From Paenibacillus sp. (lineage in GTDB: Bacteria > Bacillota > Bacilli > Paenibacillales > Paenibacillaceae): a stretch of DNA of 64,000 nt. Below are positions 8,203 through 17,928 of this stretch, piece by piece. The notes under the pieces were generated by a model. It was not told where the DNA came from. It was given only the letters and a program-made list of their open reading frames with translations, and made no database searches. Both the position numbers and the translations under genes were made by a program. The stretch spans positions 62,001 through 126,000 of the forward strand of contig JAFWEX010000026.1 in NCBI GenBank assembly GCA_017512705.1. Reading direction: 5' to 3'. The stretch's first letter is position 1, and the number at the start of each line of letters is the position of its first letter.

Positions 8203-11200
8203 TCATAACGTAAACTGAATAGGCTGAAGCTTGAACATCCCCAGCAGCTCAGCCGCTGTGATGGCGCTCTCCGGCTGAAACTGTTCTCCGCAGACATAGG
8301 ACAGCATCTCTTGAAATAGATAAGCAGCCTCCGGACGCTTCATTAAAGCTGTGTCTGTAAAAGGAAATGAGGATACCAGAATCCGCCCTTTCCCTGCTCT
8401 TGCTTCAAACACGTAAGCGAGCCGTTTGGCACGATGAAAATGATCAACCACTTCAATCAGCGGTGTAACGCCCTGCACCGTATCCAGACATATGGCCGGC
8501 GTGCCATTGACAAGATGATACCAGTGCCAATCTGAAGCGCCATCCTGCGGGAAATCTCCGAGAAAGGCAGCTCCTTTCTCCATCTGCATGCCCATCGTAG
8601 CCCCTGTCTGAGTGGCAAACATCAGGTAATTCCAGAACACAGGCAGGTATTTCGTTTCTACCGGATCGGATAGATCCATTGCAGATGGGTGAAGCCATAC
8701 ACGGCCGCCGTTCAAAAGATAATCCAGTACATTGGAAGTTAATGACTTCACAATCAACAAGTCATAGTCACCTTGCTTTAACAATCGGAAACCATCGACA
8801 TGGTCTACACGGTCTTCATGCGATTGTACCAGCAGGGGCTGTAATTCCTTAACGGTATTCCAGATACGTTTCATATCTGCATGACGATCGCTATCCATTT
8901 TCATCAGCGGAAAAGACCAACCATACCAGCAATTCCGAGCTACCGTGACGGTTGCTAAACGATCGGAAGAATGGACAATGGAATGTGCGGAGTTCTCCCT
9001 CGCCCTATGGCAGCGCAGCTCGGCTTCCACTCGAAAAGCAGTTCCCCCTCCGATAGGCGCGCTCACCTTCACACTTCCCAGAGACATGACGGAGCCGCAT
9101 GGAATGTCCCTACAGTTCCAAGTTCCTTCATCAAGTGTACGTTCATCTGTAACAGCAACCATTCTCCAATGAACAGTAACATCCTCTAATCTCTTTTTCC
9201 CATAGTGGGAACCAATCACATCTATTTCGATCGTTTCCCCAGCATAGTATGTACGTGCTTTGGAAGATAGCAGAACAACCACGTCCATATTGAACTGTTT
9301 CACTTCATCCGGTGTAGTGATGCCTTTATCATCCCAAAATACGTCTAGAAAACCAGTGGTAGCGTGCCCTTGTCCAGGGAAGTCACGGATATCAAGTAAT
9401 TGTATACCTGCTGCATCTGGCGTACGTCTTACTCGCTCCATAGCTTCCTTCAGTGACCTCATCAGATGGATGCCTGTTGCGCGTTGATATTGCTCCAACT
9501 TCTCCATCATTCCTTTACGCGTGAGCGACTCTTCAACAGGCTCTAACCACGTCGGACGTAGGACGCCCGTATACTTCTCTCGTTCCTGGGGACGTACATA
9601 CATTGTAAACTGCGCATGTTCATGACCGATTACCGGTTGGGATGCAAGCCGTGTAACCGACTGATAATTCAGGGTCGTATCCGGCACGGCTGCCAAAACG
9701 GACTCCAGCGGCGGGTGCCAATTGAATGATTGAATATAATAATCGGTCTCTCTATCCTGGGCCGGTAGTTGCCCAAATCCCGTGTTATCCGTATACAACC
9801 TGGAAGGGTCTTTCTCTCTTGCTCTCTCGATCAGCGCGTTGAGTTCGGGATGTCCGTTTGCACCAATTAGCTCATTGCCAAGTGAGAACAGAACAAAGGA
9901 CGGGTGACGATGCAGTGTCTCGAGCAGCCGATCCAGCTCCTGTGTTAGATACGTCCGTATCTCAACTGGTGCAGGCACATCCTGTTGCTCAAAAAAGCGC
10001 GACCAATGCGGAAGCTCTGCCTGAACAAGCATACCTTCTTCATCCGCTGCTTCCCAGAACGGTTCCGGCGGACTCCACCCATGTAATCGCACATGGTTAA
10101 AGCCATAAGATTTGGCTATGCGGAACTGTCTCACATAATGGTCGTAATCCCAAACCGGATAACCCGTAAGCGGAAAAATGCAACAATCCACATATCCGCG
10201 CAGGAACACTGGTGTTCCGTTCAGGACAAGCTGTTTCCCCTTTGCCGCAAAAGAACGCATGCCGAACCGCTGCTCCACCTGATCAAGCTCCTGTTCACCC
10301 TCCTGCAGACGGATCACCGCTCGATATAAGGCAGGGTTCTCATCGCTCCACTCTACGATAGCGTGCTCATCACCTAGAGCAATCGGACATAATGCCATAT
10401 ACACGTCTTGGTGTGCACGGCTACTACCATCAGCATTAACTTCAGTGTTGACGTCTATCTGGTTCTGGTCCAAATCTATTTCACAGGACTGGCGTTTGAG
10501 CCATGTACCATCTGGATGTTGAATATCAATCAGCAACTGTAACGGTGAAGCTGAGAATGCAGCGGGATTGCTCACCGCGCACTGAACCGTAATCGTTCCA
10601 CTGCCCATATCAGGTTCGATACGCACGTTATGCACTTGCTGTAACGGAAGCATCTCCAGTAAAGCGCCTCCAGTAATACCACCCCAAGCCGTAGCGGTAT
10701 GTAAAGAATGAATGTGACTGCCAGCAAGAGGAAGTTTCATCGTATTATCGACCAAAATCTCGACACGATTGGTCTCTCCTGGTATAACCCAAGGCGTCAC
10801 ATCCCACGTCTGTTCAGTTAGCAGACTATCCCTTTCTCCCGCTTCATTCCCATTGAACCAGAGCCTGGATGTCCAGCGTACCCCTTTCAGTCTGAATACA
10901 TAGTTCGCCTGCTGTGCATTAGAAGGAACATCAATGTCCTGGGCATACCACGCTAAGCCCTCATACTCACGTACTTTGGTCCATGTATCGATTCTGGCAT
11001 ACTCCGGCGCCTGTCCATATCCTTGTTCTTCCCATGACCCTGGAACTTGAATGGTGTTCCATGAGGCATCGTCTCGGTGCGGAGGATTCTGTTGTTCCTT
11101 ATTCCTCTGTTCCCCTGATTCCCCAGCTTGGCCAGCCAACTGAAACTGCCAGGTTCCGTTCAAATTCATCGTGCGACGTACAGCCATTAGATCAGACTGA

Positions 11201-11226
11201 TTCATATCCTGTGACCATCCCTTCAT
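8203..11226 (-). CDS. Glycoside hydrolase family 2 protein
   Basis: Large GH2 enzyme, 1007 residues. The order fits the family: N-terminal jelly-roll sugar-binding domain (about 20-200, with LNGTWQFQL and IQVPGSWEEQGYG), an immunoglobulin-like domain (about 200-325), a TIM-barrel catalytic domain from about 330, and a long C-terminal extension. The likely acid/base is Glu452 in SLGNEL, and Glu536 in VIGHEHAQF is the likely nucleophile. No signal peptide is seen, so it probably cleaves imported oligosaccharides in the cytoplasm. Family members are beta-galactosidases, beta-glucuronidases or beta-mannosidases; I cannot tell which. The start is uncertain: Met at 11226 lacks a good ribosome site and Met8 is an alternative. 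Confidence 0.9.
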   Translation of the reverse strand: MKGWSQDMNQSDLMAVRRTMNLNGTWQFQLAGQAGESGEQRNKEQQNPPHRDDASWNTIQVPGSWEEQGYGQAPEYARIDTWTKVREYEGLAWYAQDIDVPSNAQQANYVFRLKGVRWTSRLWFNGNEAGERDSLLTEQTWDVTPWVIPGETNRVEILVDNTMKLPLAGSHIHSLHTATAWGGITGGALLEMLPLQQVHNVRIEPDMGSGTITVQCAVSNPAAFSASPLQLLIDIQHPDGTWLKRQSCEIDLDQNQIDVNTEVNADGSSRAHQDVYMALCPIALGDEHAIVEWSDENPALYRAVIRLQEGEQELDQVEQRFGMRSFAAKGKQLVLNGTPVFLRGYVDCCIFPLTGYPVWDYDHYVRQFRIAKSYGFNHVRLHGWSPPEPFWEAADEEGMLVQAELPHWSRFFEQQDVPAPVEIRTYLTQELDRLLETLHRHPSFVLFSLGNELIGANGHPELNALIERAREKDPSRLYTDNTGFGQLPAQDRETDYYIQSFNWHPPLESVLAAVPDTTLNYQSVTRLASQPVIGHEHAQFTMYVRPQEREKYTGVLRPTWLEPVEESLTRKGMMEKLEQYQRATGIHLMRSLKEAMERVRRTPDAAGIQLLDIRDFPGQGHATTGFLDVFWDDKGITTPDEVKQFNMDVVVLLSSKARTYYAGETIEIDVIGSHYGKKRLEDVTVHWRMVAVTDERTLDEGTWNCRDIPCGSVMSLGSVKVSAPIGGGTAFRVEAELRCHRARENSAHSIVHSSDRLATVTVARNCWYGWSFPLMKMDSDRHADMKRIWNTVKELQPLLVQSHEDRVDHVDGFRLLKQGDYDLLIVKSLTSNVLDYLLNGGRVWLHPSAMDLSDPVETKYLPVFWNYLMFATQTGATMGMQMEKGAAFLGDFPQDGASDWHWYHLVNGTPAICLDTVQGVTPLIEVVDHFHRAKRLAYVFEARAGKGRILVSSFPFTDTALMKRPEAAYLFQEMLSYVCGEQFQPESAITAAELLGMFKLQPIQFTL

Positions 11227-11234
11227 CTGGACTC

Positions 11235-11249
11235 TTGTACTTGGTACAA
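11235..11249. promoter_or_regulatory. Inverted repeat just before the GH2 start
   Basis: TTGTAC and GTACAA flank a 3-nt centre, ending 8 bases before the ATG at 11226. It could be an operator or an RNA hairpin that affects ribosome access. The nearby stretch 11330-11362 also contains short gatcata repeats. Confidence 0.4.
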
Positions 11250-11364
11250 TCAGTCTACGGTGCGAGACGTTGAGAAGCCATTGCTTATTACGGGAAGTAC
11301 ATGGACTATATTATGATGAACCCCTGATCACACATCATACCGATCATAGCGATCATACTCATCA

Positions 11365-12981
11365 TTATTCATCATCACTCATCGCCGTTCTAGGCTGAGT
11401 TGTGCCTCTAGCTTGAGATTGGGATCTGGCTTGTTTATAAGCTGAAGGGGATTCACCCACATATTTTTTGAATTTTCCATGAAAGTAGTCCACATTGGCA
11501 TAACCTACTCTGGATGCTACCTGATGAACCTTCAACCCTTCATCCAGCAGCTCCTTTGCTTTCTCGATCCGAACCTTATCCAGAAAAGCATTAAATGACT
11601 CGCCGGTGTGATTCTTAAACAATTTCCCCAGATAACTGCTGTTGTAATTAAACACCTCGGCCAGAACCTCCAGCTTCAGATTCTCCCCTGGATTACGCTG
11701 AATGAATTCGATCATCTGTTTCATCACGGTATCCGTGCTACCGCCACCCATCCGTTGGATCAGACGATTCAAGTGATCTGCCGCCATCGCTTTCAGATCA
11801 GCCATCGTGAATTGATGATATACCTCATTAATCAGCACCGAATGCTCCTGCATAATAGATTGCATATGCTGATTGGCTGCAGCAAGTTTGTTGAAGGCAA
11901 GGGACAGCACCTGCGAGAATGCGGTCTTGATCGCTTGCTCTGTCCAGTGATATGGGATGAGGCGTTCTTCCATCTCTCCCAGTACACGCATGACCGATTC
12001 ATTACTGCGAATATCCAAGGCATAATATAGCTTGTCCGCCAGTTCAACTTCGTCCGGCTCCAGTGTTCCGTCCACTTCGCTTGCCACACCTTCTCCTTGC
12101 GTAAGGGAAGGAGTAAAGCAGTCTTCATCCCAACGTTTAATCCGGTGCTCTTTGAATAGAAACCGTTCCGCAAGAAGGCTGCTCGCCTGTGTATACGATC
12201 TCGCAATATCCGCTGTAGAATGGACCGGTTCTCCAGCAGCTGCGAACATCTGGACGTTCCATTCTGCGAGTAACGCCTGTAATTCATCGTAGAGGTTCTG
12301 TGCAGAGGTATTCTGGGTAATGGTTTCTTTGATTAATAAACCCAAGCCGGAATGAAATGAAAATACGATGCCTCTTTCCTTCTGATCAAATGCTTCAATC
12401 AGCTTGCGCTTCATCTCATTTCCACGTTGCAGATCGAGTGCTGCATGAATCTCCAGCAAAACCACCTGATATTGTGGCCAGTGGAGACCAAGACTGTCTT
12501 CCTCGTTGCTCCCGTTGCCTTGAAGCGAGTCATACAGGAGCGTCTCAATCTGATGTTCCCTGTAGGCTGTATCATCACTGGCGTAGCGAGCATGCGTCTC
12601 CCGTTCCTGATGAAGCTGAACTGCAATGCGTTCCAGTTCAGCAATAATCTCCTCTTCGTCTACCGGCTTCAGCAGATAACCATCGACGCCAAAGCTAATT
12701 GCTTTTTTAGCGTAATCAAAGTCAGCGTAACCGCTCAAAATCAGGAAATGTGCATCCGGTTCATGCTGGCGGATCTCTTCAATCACTTCCAGGCCAGTCA
12801 TGCCTGGCATCCGTATATCAATAATGGTCAGATCCGGCTTCAACTCGTTGTAACAGGCGATGGCCTCGCGGCCACTCCCTGCTGTAGCCACCACCTGAAA
12901 GCTGTATTTTTCCCAATCGATAATCGTGGTCAGTCCCTCGCGAATGCTGGGTTCATCATCGACCAACAATACTTTATACAT
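11365..12981 (-). CDS. YesN-type response regulator, AraC family
   Basis: Response regulator of 538 residues from the ATG at 12981, chosen because AGGAGG stands eight bases upstream and because the sequence MYKVLLVDDEPSIREGL is the usual receiver N-terminus. The receiver domain (about 1-120) has Asp55 in IIDIRMPG as the phosphorylation site and the conserved Lys in LLKPVDEEE. A long linker follows, then a C-terminal AraC double helix-turn-helix (about the last 100 residues; LGKLFKNHTGESFNAFL and VASRVGYANVDYFHGKFKKY). It overlaps the kinase gene by 8 bases. It presumably activates the adjacent GH2 and transporter genes in response to extracellular sugar. Confidence 0.94.
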   Translation of the reverse strand: MYKVLLVDDEPSIREGLTTIIDWEKYSFQVVATAGSGREAIACYNELKPDLTIIDIRMPGMTGLEVIEEIRQHEPDAHFLILSGYADFDYAKKAISFGVDGYLLKPVDEEEIIAELERIAVQLHQERETHARYASDDTAYREHQIETLLYDSLQGNGSNEEDSLGLHWPQYQVVLLEIHAALDLQRGNEMKRKLIEAFDQKERGIVFSFHSGLGLLIKETITQNTSAQNLYDELQALLAEWNVQMFAAAGEPVHSTADIARSYTQASSLLAERFLFKEHRIKRWDEDCFTPSLTQGEGVASEVDGTLEPDEVELADKLYYALDIRSNESVMRVLGEMEERLIPYHWTEQAIKTAFSQVLSLAFNKLAAANQHMQSIMQEHSVLINEVYHQFTMADLKAMAADHLNRLIQRMGGGSTDTVMKQMIEFIQRNPGENLKLEVLAEVFNYNSSYLGKLFKNHTGESFNAFLDKVRIEKAKELLDEGLKVHQVASRVGYANVDYFHGKFKKYVGESPSAYKQARSQSQARGTTQPRTAMSDDE

Positions 12982-14764
12982 GCTGGTTCCCTCCTGCTGG
13001 CAAGGTGAAAGAAACCTCGGTTCCTTCCCCGTACACACTGTTAATCTGTAGCCCGGCATTTTCCCCATACGTCAACGTTAAACGCTGATGCACATTGCGC
13101 ATTCCGATTCGGCTCTTCTCCTCTTCCTCGGGGCCGCTGACGAACTGCATGACCTCGGCAAGCCGTTCTGGCGTGATCCCCGCTCCATCATCCTTCACTT
13201 GAACCTGAACCATACCTTCTTGTATACCAATGTGAATGCTCACCCGCACGGTTCCCTCTTTGTTTTCCAATCCGTGCACAGTGGCGTTCTCCACAATCGG
13301 CTGAATAATTAGCGGCGGGATATACATTCGCTCCACCTCAGGGTCCAGATGAATATCAAACGCCAGCCTATCGCCGTACCTGAATTTCTGAATCTCCAAA
13401 TAGGAACGTACCATCTCGAGTTCGGCTCCGAATGTTGTTTTACGGCTGCCAATCTCCAGACTTTTTCGCATCAGCTTGCCCAGAAGCCTGACGATATTCG
13501 CGATCTCGGCTTCCCCCTTGATATGAGCCTTCATGCGAATGGATTCTAAGGCATTAAATAAAAAATGGGGATTAATCTGGCTAGCCATCATTTTCAGTTT
13601 AATCTCTTTTTGAGCGATTTCCAATTGGTTGTTCTGTTCTGTCGTTTCGACCACCCGGGTCATCAGCTCATTGATGCTCTTCACCATGTAATTGAACTGA
13701 CGTGACAATTGTCCGATTTCATCATTCCCATCAATACGCGAAGTCACATTCAAATCCCCCAGAGCTAGCTTGTTCAGATGTTTACTGAGCCGAAGCAATC
13801 GGTTCGAGGTGAGAAAAGATATGATATACACCAGAAGTAGCGCAATCACGAGTACCAAGGTAATAAACAACATGCCGATCTGACTAATCTGGTTCGCATC
13901 CTTCACGATATTTTTGGTAGCAAACACCGAGATAACTTTCAGTTTGTTAAAGCTCGATCCCGGCCCGAGTTCATCAATTACGATATTGGAGGGTTCCCCC
14001 TGAAAATCCGCTTCGATCGTACCTTTCGGTTGGCTCTGAAGATCTACTCCAAAATCAAGCTCGTCCAATGTTTTACCGACCAAATCGGTATTTTTGGCTG
14101 CAACAACATAACCCTGCTCATCCGTAATTAGCGTTTCAAACTGCTCTTGACGCAGCAAGCCGTTGAGTTCTTCCTGATTGATCACAATCATCAGTACACC
14201 TTCGGTCTTATATTCGGCAAAAGGAATCTTACGTACTAGACTGAGCCGATGAACCGGATTGTCTTCGTTGCCGGGGATATAGAACCAGCCAATGCTCGTT
14301 GTTTTCAGCGCTTCCTTATACCAGTAACTCTCTTTGGTCTTCTCGTTGACCGGAATGAATTCTAGGTTGTTAATCAGTGTCGGATTGGTTGAGTAAAAAC
14401 GAATCCCAGCTATCTCTCGATACAGTCGTCGATACTCTTGAAAATCTTTGTACGCGAGGTAAGCCGAAGTCAGCTCCACCACACTTTTATAACGCCGATT
14501 CACAATCTCCTTGAGATCGTTATTAAACATGAGCAGATTGGAAATATCCGTAGGCACACGTAACATAGTTGCTGTCTGGCTTTTGATTTTATCCACATTA
14601 ATGACCGTTTGCCCGATCGCATTATCTAGTGCCTGCTGACGGAAATAACTGGTGACAGCAAGACCGATAATCAGTACGGGAATCATAACAACAAGCACAT
14701 AGGAAATCAGTAATTTATGCTTTAATTTCAGATCATTCGTCATTCGAATCAGCCGTTTTAACAT
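12974..14764 (-). CDS. YesM-type sensor histidine kinase
   Basis: Membrane histidine kinase of 596 residues from the ATG at 14764, which has GGAAGG seven bases upstream; an in-frame ATG at 14779 lacks a site. Segments in order: transmembrane helix about 16-38, extracellular sensor domain to about 285, second helix, HAMP domain, His_kinase domain with the phosphorylated His in SQINPHFLFNALES, and an ATPase domain (PLIIQPIVENATVHG). The His box and the YesN partner place it in the LytS/YesM class, which senses carbohydrates in polysaccharide-utilising bacteria. Ligand unknown. Confidence 0.94.
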   Translation of the reverse strand: MLKRLIRMTNDLKLKHKLLISYVLVVMIPVLIIGLAVTSYFRQQALDNAIGQTVINVDKIKSQTATMLRVPTDISNLLMFNNDLKEIVNRRYKSVVELTSAYLAYKDFQEYRRLYREIAGIRFYSTNPTLINNLEFIPVNEKTKESYWYKEALKTTSIGWFYIPGNEDNPVHRLSLVRKIPFAEYKTEGVLMIVINQEELNGLLRQEQFETLITDEQGYVVAAKNTDLVGKTLDELDFGVDLQSQPKGTIEADFQGEPSNIVIDELGPGSSFNKLKVISVFATKNIVKDANQISQIGMLFITLVLVIALLLVYIISFLTSNRLLRLSKHLNKLALGDLNVTSRIDGNDEIGQLSRQFNYMVKSINELMTRVVETTEQNNQLEIAQKEIKLKMMASQINPHFLFNALESIRMKAHIKGEAEIANIVRLLGKLMRKSLEIGSRKTTFGAELEMVRSYLEIQKFRYGDRLAFDIHLDPEVERMYIPPLIIQPIVENATVHGLENKEGTVRVSIHIGIQEGMVQVQVKDDGAGITPERLAEVMQFVSGPEEEEKSRIGMRNVHQRLTLTYGENAGLQINSVYGEGTEVSFTLPAGGNQHV

Positions 14765-14785
14765 TACTGCACCTTCCATCCCCAG

Positions 14786-14799
14786 TATAAGCGCTTACA
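14786..14799 (-). promoter_or_regulatory. cre box before the YesM/YesN genes
   Basis: On the minus strand TGTAAGCGCTTATA fits the CcpA site consensus closely. It lies 22 bases before the kinase start, within the expected 5' leader, so CcpA could block transcription of the regulator pair when preferred sugars are present. A TATGAT -10-like element lies about 55 bases farther upstream. The remainder of the gap 14800-14957 shows nothing else. Confidence 0.65.
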
Positions 14800-14957
14800 T
14801 GATTGGTTCATCTGAAGCATATCAGAGGCGAGTCACACTCACCTGCGAATCCATCATAACACATAAACTCTATATTCAATCTGACATTAACATTGAGATA
14901 TGGATTGGACTTTTAAAGAGGCCAGAGTGTTGCCATGACATGAAATAGGTATACACC

Positions 14958-14985
14958 AAAAAAGCACTCCCCTATCGGGAAGTGC
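14958..14985 (-). terminator. Intrinsic terminator after the osmC-like gene
   Basis: GCACTTCCC pairs with GGGGAGTGC across a 4-nt loop (14964-14985), followed on the minus strand by six T residues (14958-14963). It closes the amino-acid ABC transporter operon. Confidence 0.9.
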
Positions 14986-15042
14986 CTTTGCGTTGAATGA
15001 ACACGTTTATGAGGCTGTTAGACCTCAAGTTGAAACTTCATG

Positions 15043-15465
15043 TTAAGGCCGTGGTGTACTTACGCCATTCAAAATCAGCTTCGGATGAATATCTGCGCTC
15101 AGTGATGCAGAAACTGCGCAATATTTCTCTTCAGCCATCTGAATAGCCTTCCAGATCCGATAATCCGGGATGTCACCATCTACTTTGAATATCAGATCGA
15201 TGGATGTAAAACCTTTGGGCATCTCCTCACTACGTGTGCCTTGTGCTTCAATCTCAATCGAATCGATCTTGTCCAGAAAGGCATCCAGAATCATGGTAAT
15301 GTCGATCCCCATGCAACCACCGAGTCCAGCCAGCAGCAGCTCCATTGGTGTTGCTCCCTGGCTGTCGCCGCCATACGCCGCTGTGGCATCCATGCCTACT
15401 GCATATCCCGAAGGTCCTTCGGAGGTAAACGCACGTTTGCCTTTCCATACTGTAGTCACATTCAT
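15043..15465 (-). CDS. OsmC family protein
   Basis: Small OsmC/Ohr-fold protein, 140 residues. The family fold removes organic or fatty-acid peroxides with two cysteines; here they are Cys51 (GLGGCMGID) and Cys116 (EEKYCAVSAS), in the usual positions. The sequence around TPMELLLAGLGGC is typical of the OsmC (YhfA-like) branch. It starts 20 bases after the ATPase gene of an amino-acid importer, behind AAGAAGGA, so it is the last gene of that operon. A link between thiol or cystine uptake and peroxide defence is possible but is only an inference from position. Confidence 0.92.
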   Translation of the reverse strand: MNVTTVWKGKRAFTSEGPSGYAVGMDATAAYGGDSQGATPMELLLAGLGGCMGIDITMILDAFLDKIDSIEIEAQGTRSEEMPKGFTSIDLIFKVDGDIPDYRIWKAIQMAEEKYCAVSASLSADIHPKLILNGVSTPRP

Positions 15466-15485
15466 GATGTTATCCTTCTTTCTGA

Positions 15486-16232
15486 TTAAAATTCGGTGAT
15501 CTGCCGCAGGAACTGGCGCGTACGCTCTTGTTCCGGATGTTCAAAAAAGACTTCTGGGCTTGCCGTCTCCACGATGGAACCATCCGCCATAAAAACAATT
15601 TTGTTAGCTACATGACGAGCAAACTTCAGTTCATGGGTTACAACCAGCATCGTCATACCTTCTTGCGCCAGCTCTTTCATTACCGACAGCACCTCTCCCA
15701 CCAATTCGGGGTCGAGAGCGGAGGTCGGTTCGTCAAACAGCATCACTTCTGGCTCCATCGCCAGTGCCCTCGCAATAGCTACGCGCTGCTGCTGTCCGCC
15801 GGACAAACGGGAAGGATATGCATCCTGCTTGTCCGATAGACCGACACGGTCCAGCAAGAGACGTCCGCGTTCGGCGGCTTCGTCCCGCTTTATTTTTTTC
15901 ACCGTCACAAGGCCTTCCATGATATTGCCAAGCACGGTCTTATGCGGATACAGGTTGAACTGCTGGAACACCATTCCCGTCTGGCGACGAATCTCCATCA
16001 CACGGGCACGCTGAACACGCAATGGATCTTCACTGTTCACCACAACACCGTTCACTTCAATCTGTCCGCCGGACAATTGTTCAAGTCCGTTGAGACAGCG
16101 CAGTAGTGTACTTTTGCCTGAGCCGCTGGGACCTAGTAATACAACGATATCTCTTGCATCTACATGCATATCAATATTGGTCAGTACTTCATGATTGTGG
16201 AACCGTTTGGTCAGTCCAGTTGTTGTAATCAT
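15486..16232 (-). CDS. Amino-acid ABC transporter ATP-binding protein
   Basis: ATPase of a polar amino-acid importer, 248 residues, the standard GlnQ/TcyC size. Walker A is GPSGSGKS (34-41), the signature LSGGQ is at 143-147, and Walker B with the catalytic Glu is VMLFDEPTS (Asp167, Glu168). The start at 16232 has an AAGGGGGG site. It lies 15 bases after the permease gene. Genes for the binding protein, permease and ATPase in this order are typical of cystine and glutamine-type importers; the exact substrate cannot be read from the sequence. Confidence 0.96.
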   Translation of the reverse strand: MITTTGLTKRFHNHEVLTNIDMHVDARDIVVLLGPSGSGKSTLLRCLNGLEQLSGGQIEVNGVVVNSEDPLRVQRARVMEIRRQTGMVFQQFNLYPHKTVLGNIMEGLVTVKKIKRDEAAERGRLLLDRVGLSDKQDAYPSRLSGGQQQRVAIARALAMEPEVMLFDEPTSALDPELVGEVLSVMKELAQEGMTMLVVTHELKFARHVANKIVFMADGSIVETASPEVFFEHPEQERTRQFLRQITEF

Positions 16233-16247
16233 CGGTTCTCTCCCCCC

Positions 16248-16892
16248 TTAGTAAGCCCGGGCCACCCGGCGCTCCACTTGTTCCAGAATGGCTGAGAAGC
16301 CGATGCTCATAATCCAATAGATGGCGCCAATAGCCAGATAGAACGGCATGTTCAACGCATACTGGGATACCAGGAGCTGTGCAGAACGCAGTAACTCCGT
16401 GACGCCAATAGCAGCCACCAGCGATGTTTCCTTGAGCATGCCGATAAAGGTATTACCCATCGGTGGAATGGCGATACGAACGGCCTGTGGAAAAATGATA
16501 CGTCTCATCGCCTGTACCGGAGTCATCCCTGTAGCATATGCTGCTTCCATCTGCCCTTTGGGCACCGCTTGAATCGCACCGCGGAACGTTTCCGACAGGA
16601 AGGCTCCAGCGTTCAAACTAAGACCAAGACAAGCAGCTGTTAGAGATCCTAAGGTTACGCCGTAATCAACAAGCCCGTAATAGATAACGAATAATTGCAC
16701 CAGCAGCGGAGTTCCCCGCATGATGGATACGTAAAATCTGGCGATCAGCCTTAACCACATTGGCCCTTTAAGCCTAGCAATGGCTACCAAGACCCCGATA
16801 ATAAAGGCAAAAAACATGGAGATCACCGTAACATAGAGCGTATAATAAGCCCCCTTCAGAAAGAAGGGGATGTTCTCGAATACCAGTTCCAT
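16248..16892 (-). CDS. Amino-acid ABC transporter permease
   Basis: Membrane permease of 214 residues in the HisM/GlnP family. Several hydrophobic helices are present, with MRGTPLLVQLFVIYYG and the cytoplasmic EAA-type loop AYATGMTPVQAMRRIIFPQA. The start at 16892 has an AAGGGAA site. It lies 31 bases after the binding-protein gene and 15 before the ATPase gene. It would work as a homodimer, since only one permease gene is present. Confidence 0.95.
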   Translation of the reverse strand: MELVFENIPFFLKGAYYTLYVTVISMFFAFIIGVLVAIARLKGPMWLRLIARFYVSIMRGTPLLVQLFVIYYGLVDYGVTLGSLTAACLGLSLNAGAFLSETFRGAIQAVPKGQMEAAYATGMTPVQAMRRIIFPQAVRIAIPPMGNTFIGMLKETSLVAAIGVTELLRSAQLLVSQYALNMPFYLAIGAIYWIMSIGFSAILEQVERRVARAY

Positions 16893-16923
16893 GGATCAAA
16901 CTTCCCTTCGCCTTGCCAGTTCA

Positions 16924-17784
16924 TTATTGCGCAGGCTCTTCACCAAACCATTTTTTGAAAATGGTATTGTACGTGCCGTCATCCTTCATGCCTTTCAGTG
17001 CATCGTTCAGTGCAGCGACAAGCTCAGGGTTATCCTTACGCACTGCGATACCTGCTTGGTCACTTTTGATCGCTTCACCTACAGCTTTAATTTTGAATCC
17101 GTTGGCATCTACAATCGGTTTGAGGGCATACAAGTTGTTGATCGTTGCATCGATTCGGCCTGCGTTCAGATCCTTCAAGGATGAGATAACATCATCGTAA
17201 GTCTTGATTGTGAAATCTCCGACCTCAGGCAACACTTCATTACGCAAATAACTCTCATCATTCGTACCCAAACCTACACCAATCGTTTTGCCTTTGAAAT
17301 TTTCGAGCTTAGTAATATCGTTATTGTCTTCTCTGACAATGATTTTAACCTGGTTCGTAATGTACGGATCACTGAAATCCAGCACTTTCTTACGATCATC
17401 GGTAATGGTCATCTGGCTAATAATCGCATCCAGCTTTTTAGCTTGCAGACTTGGTGTCAGACCGGAGAACTCCTGAGATACAAACTCAACCTTAACCCCG
17501 AGACGCTTCGCCACCTCACGCGCGATATCCGCATCGAATCCGTCCATTTCTTTCTGGTCATTCAGGAAGTTATAAGGACGATACGTACCCATCATGCCGA
17601 CTTTCATTACACCTGCTGATTGGATCTGCTCCAACTCGTTGCTACCAGACTGTGTGGCATTGTTCGTGTTACCATTTTCTGCAGCTGGCTTGCTGCCGCA
17701 CGCACTCACTACGAGCACCACCATCAATAAAATAGCGGTGAGAGACCACCCTTTGCGAATTTTAGTTCCATATGTGTTATTCAT
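16924..17784 (-). CDS. Amino-acid ABC transporter substrate-binding lipoprotein
   Basis: Family 3 solute-binding lipoprotein, 286 residues. The leader ends in the lipobox VVSAC, then a Ser/Asn-rich linker precedes the binding domain (GVMKVGMMGTYRPYNF, MDGFDADIAREVAKRL). It is the first gene of the operon, with AGAGGAA nine bases before the ATG. The family binds polar amino acids or cystine. The 144-base gap before it (17785-17928) should hold the promoter; no strong box or operator stood out. Confidence 0.95.
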   Translation of the reverse strand: MNNTYGTKIRKGWSLTAILLMVVLVVSACGSKPAAENGNTNNATQSGSNELEQIQSAGVMKVGMMGTYRPYNFLNDQKEMDGFDADIAREVAKRLGVKVEFVSQEFSGLTPSLQAKKLDAIISQMTITDDRKKVLDFSDPYITNQVKIIVREDNNDITKLENFKGKTIGVGLGTNDESYLRNEVLPEVGDFTIKTYDDVISSLKDLNAGRIDATINNLYALKPIVDANGFKIKAVGEAIKSDQAGIAVRKDNPELVAALNDALKGMKDDGTYNTIFKKWFGEEPAQ

Positions 17785-17928
17785 GACGTTAACTTCCTCT
17801 CATTCATCTTATGTTCTCTTGGTGATTCCATTATTCCCTGTGACTAGCTTAATCATGTGAAGAAATGAATCAATGTGCAGTTTCTTTTCTCTGTTTGAAA
17901 AGTAAAGATACCGACCTTGCCGTCATTT

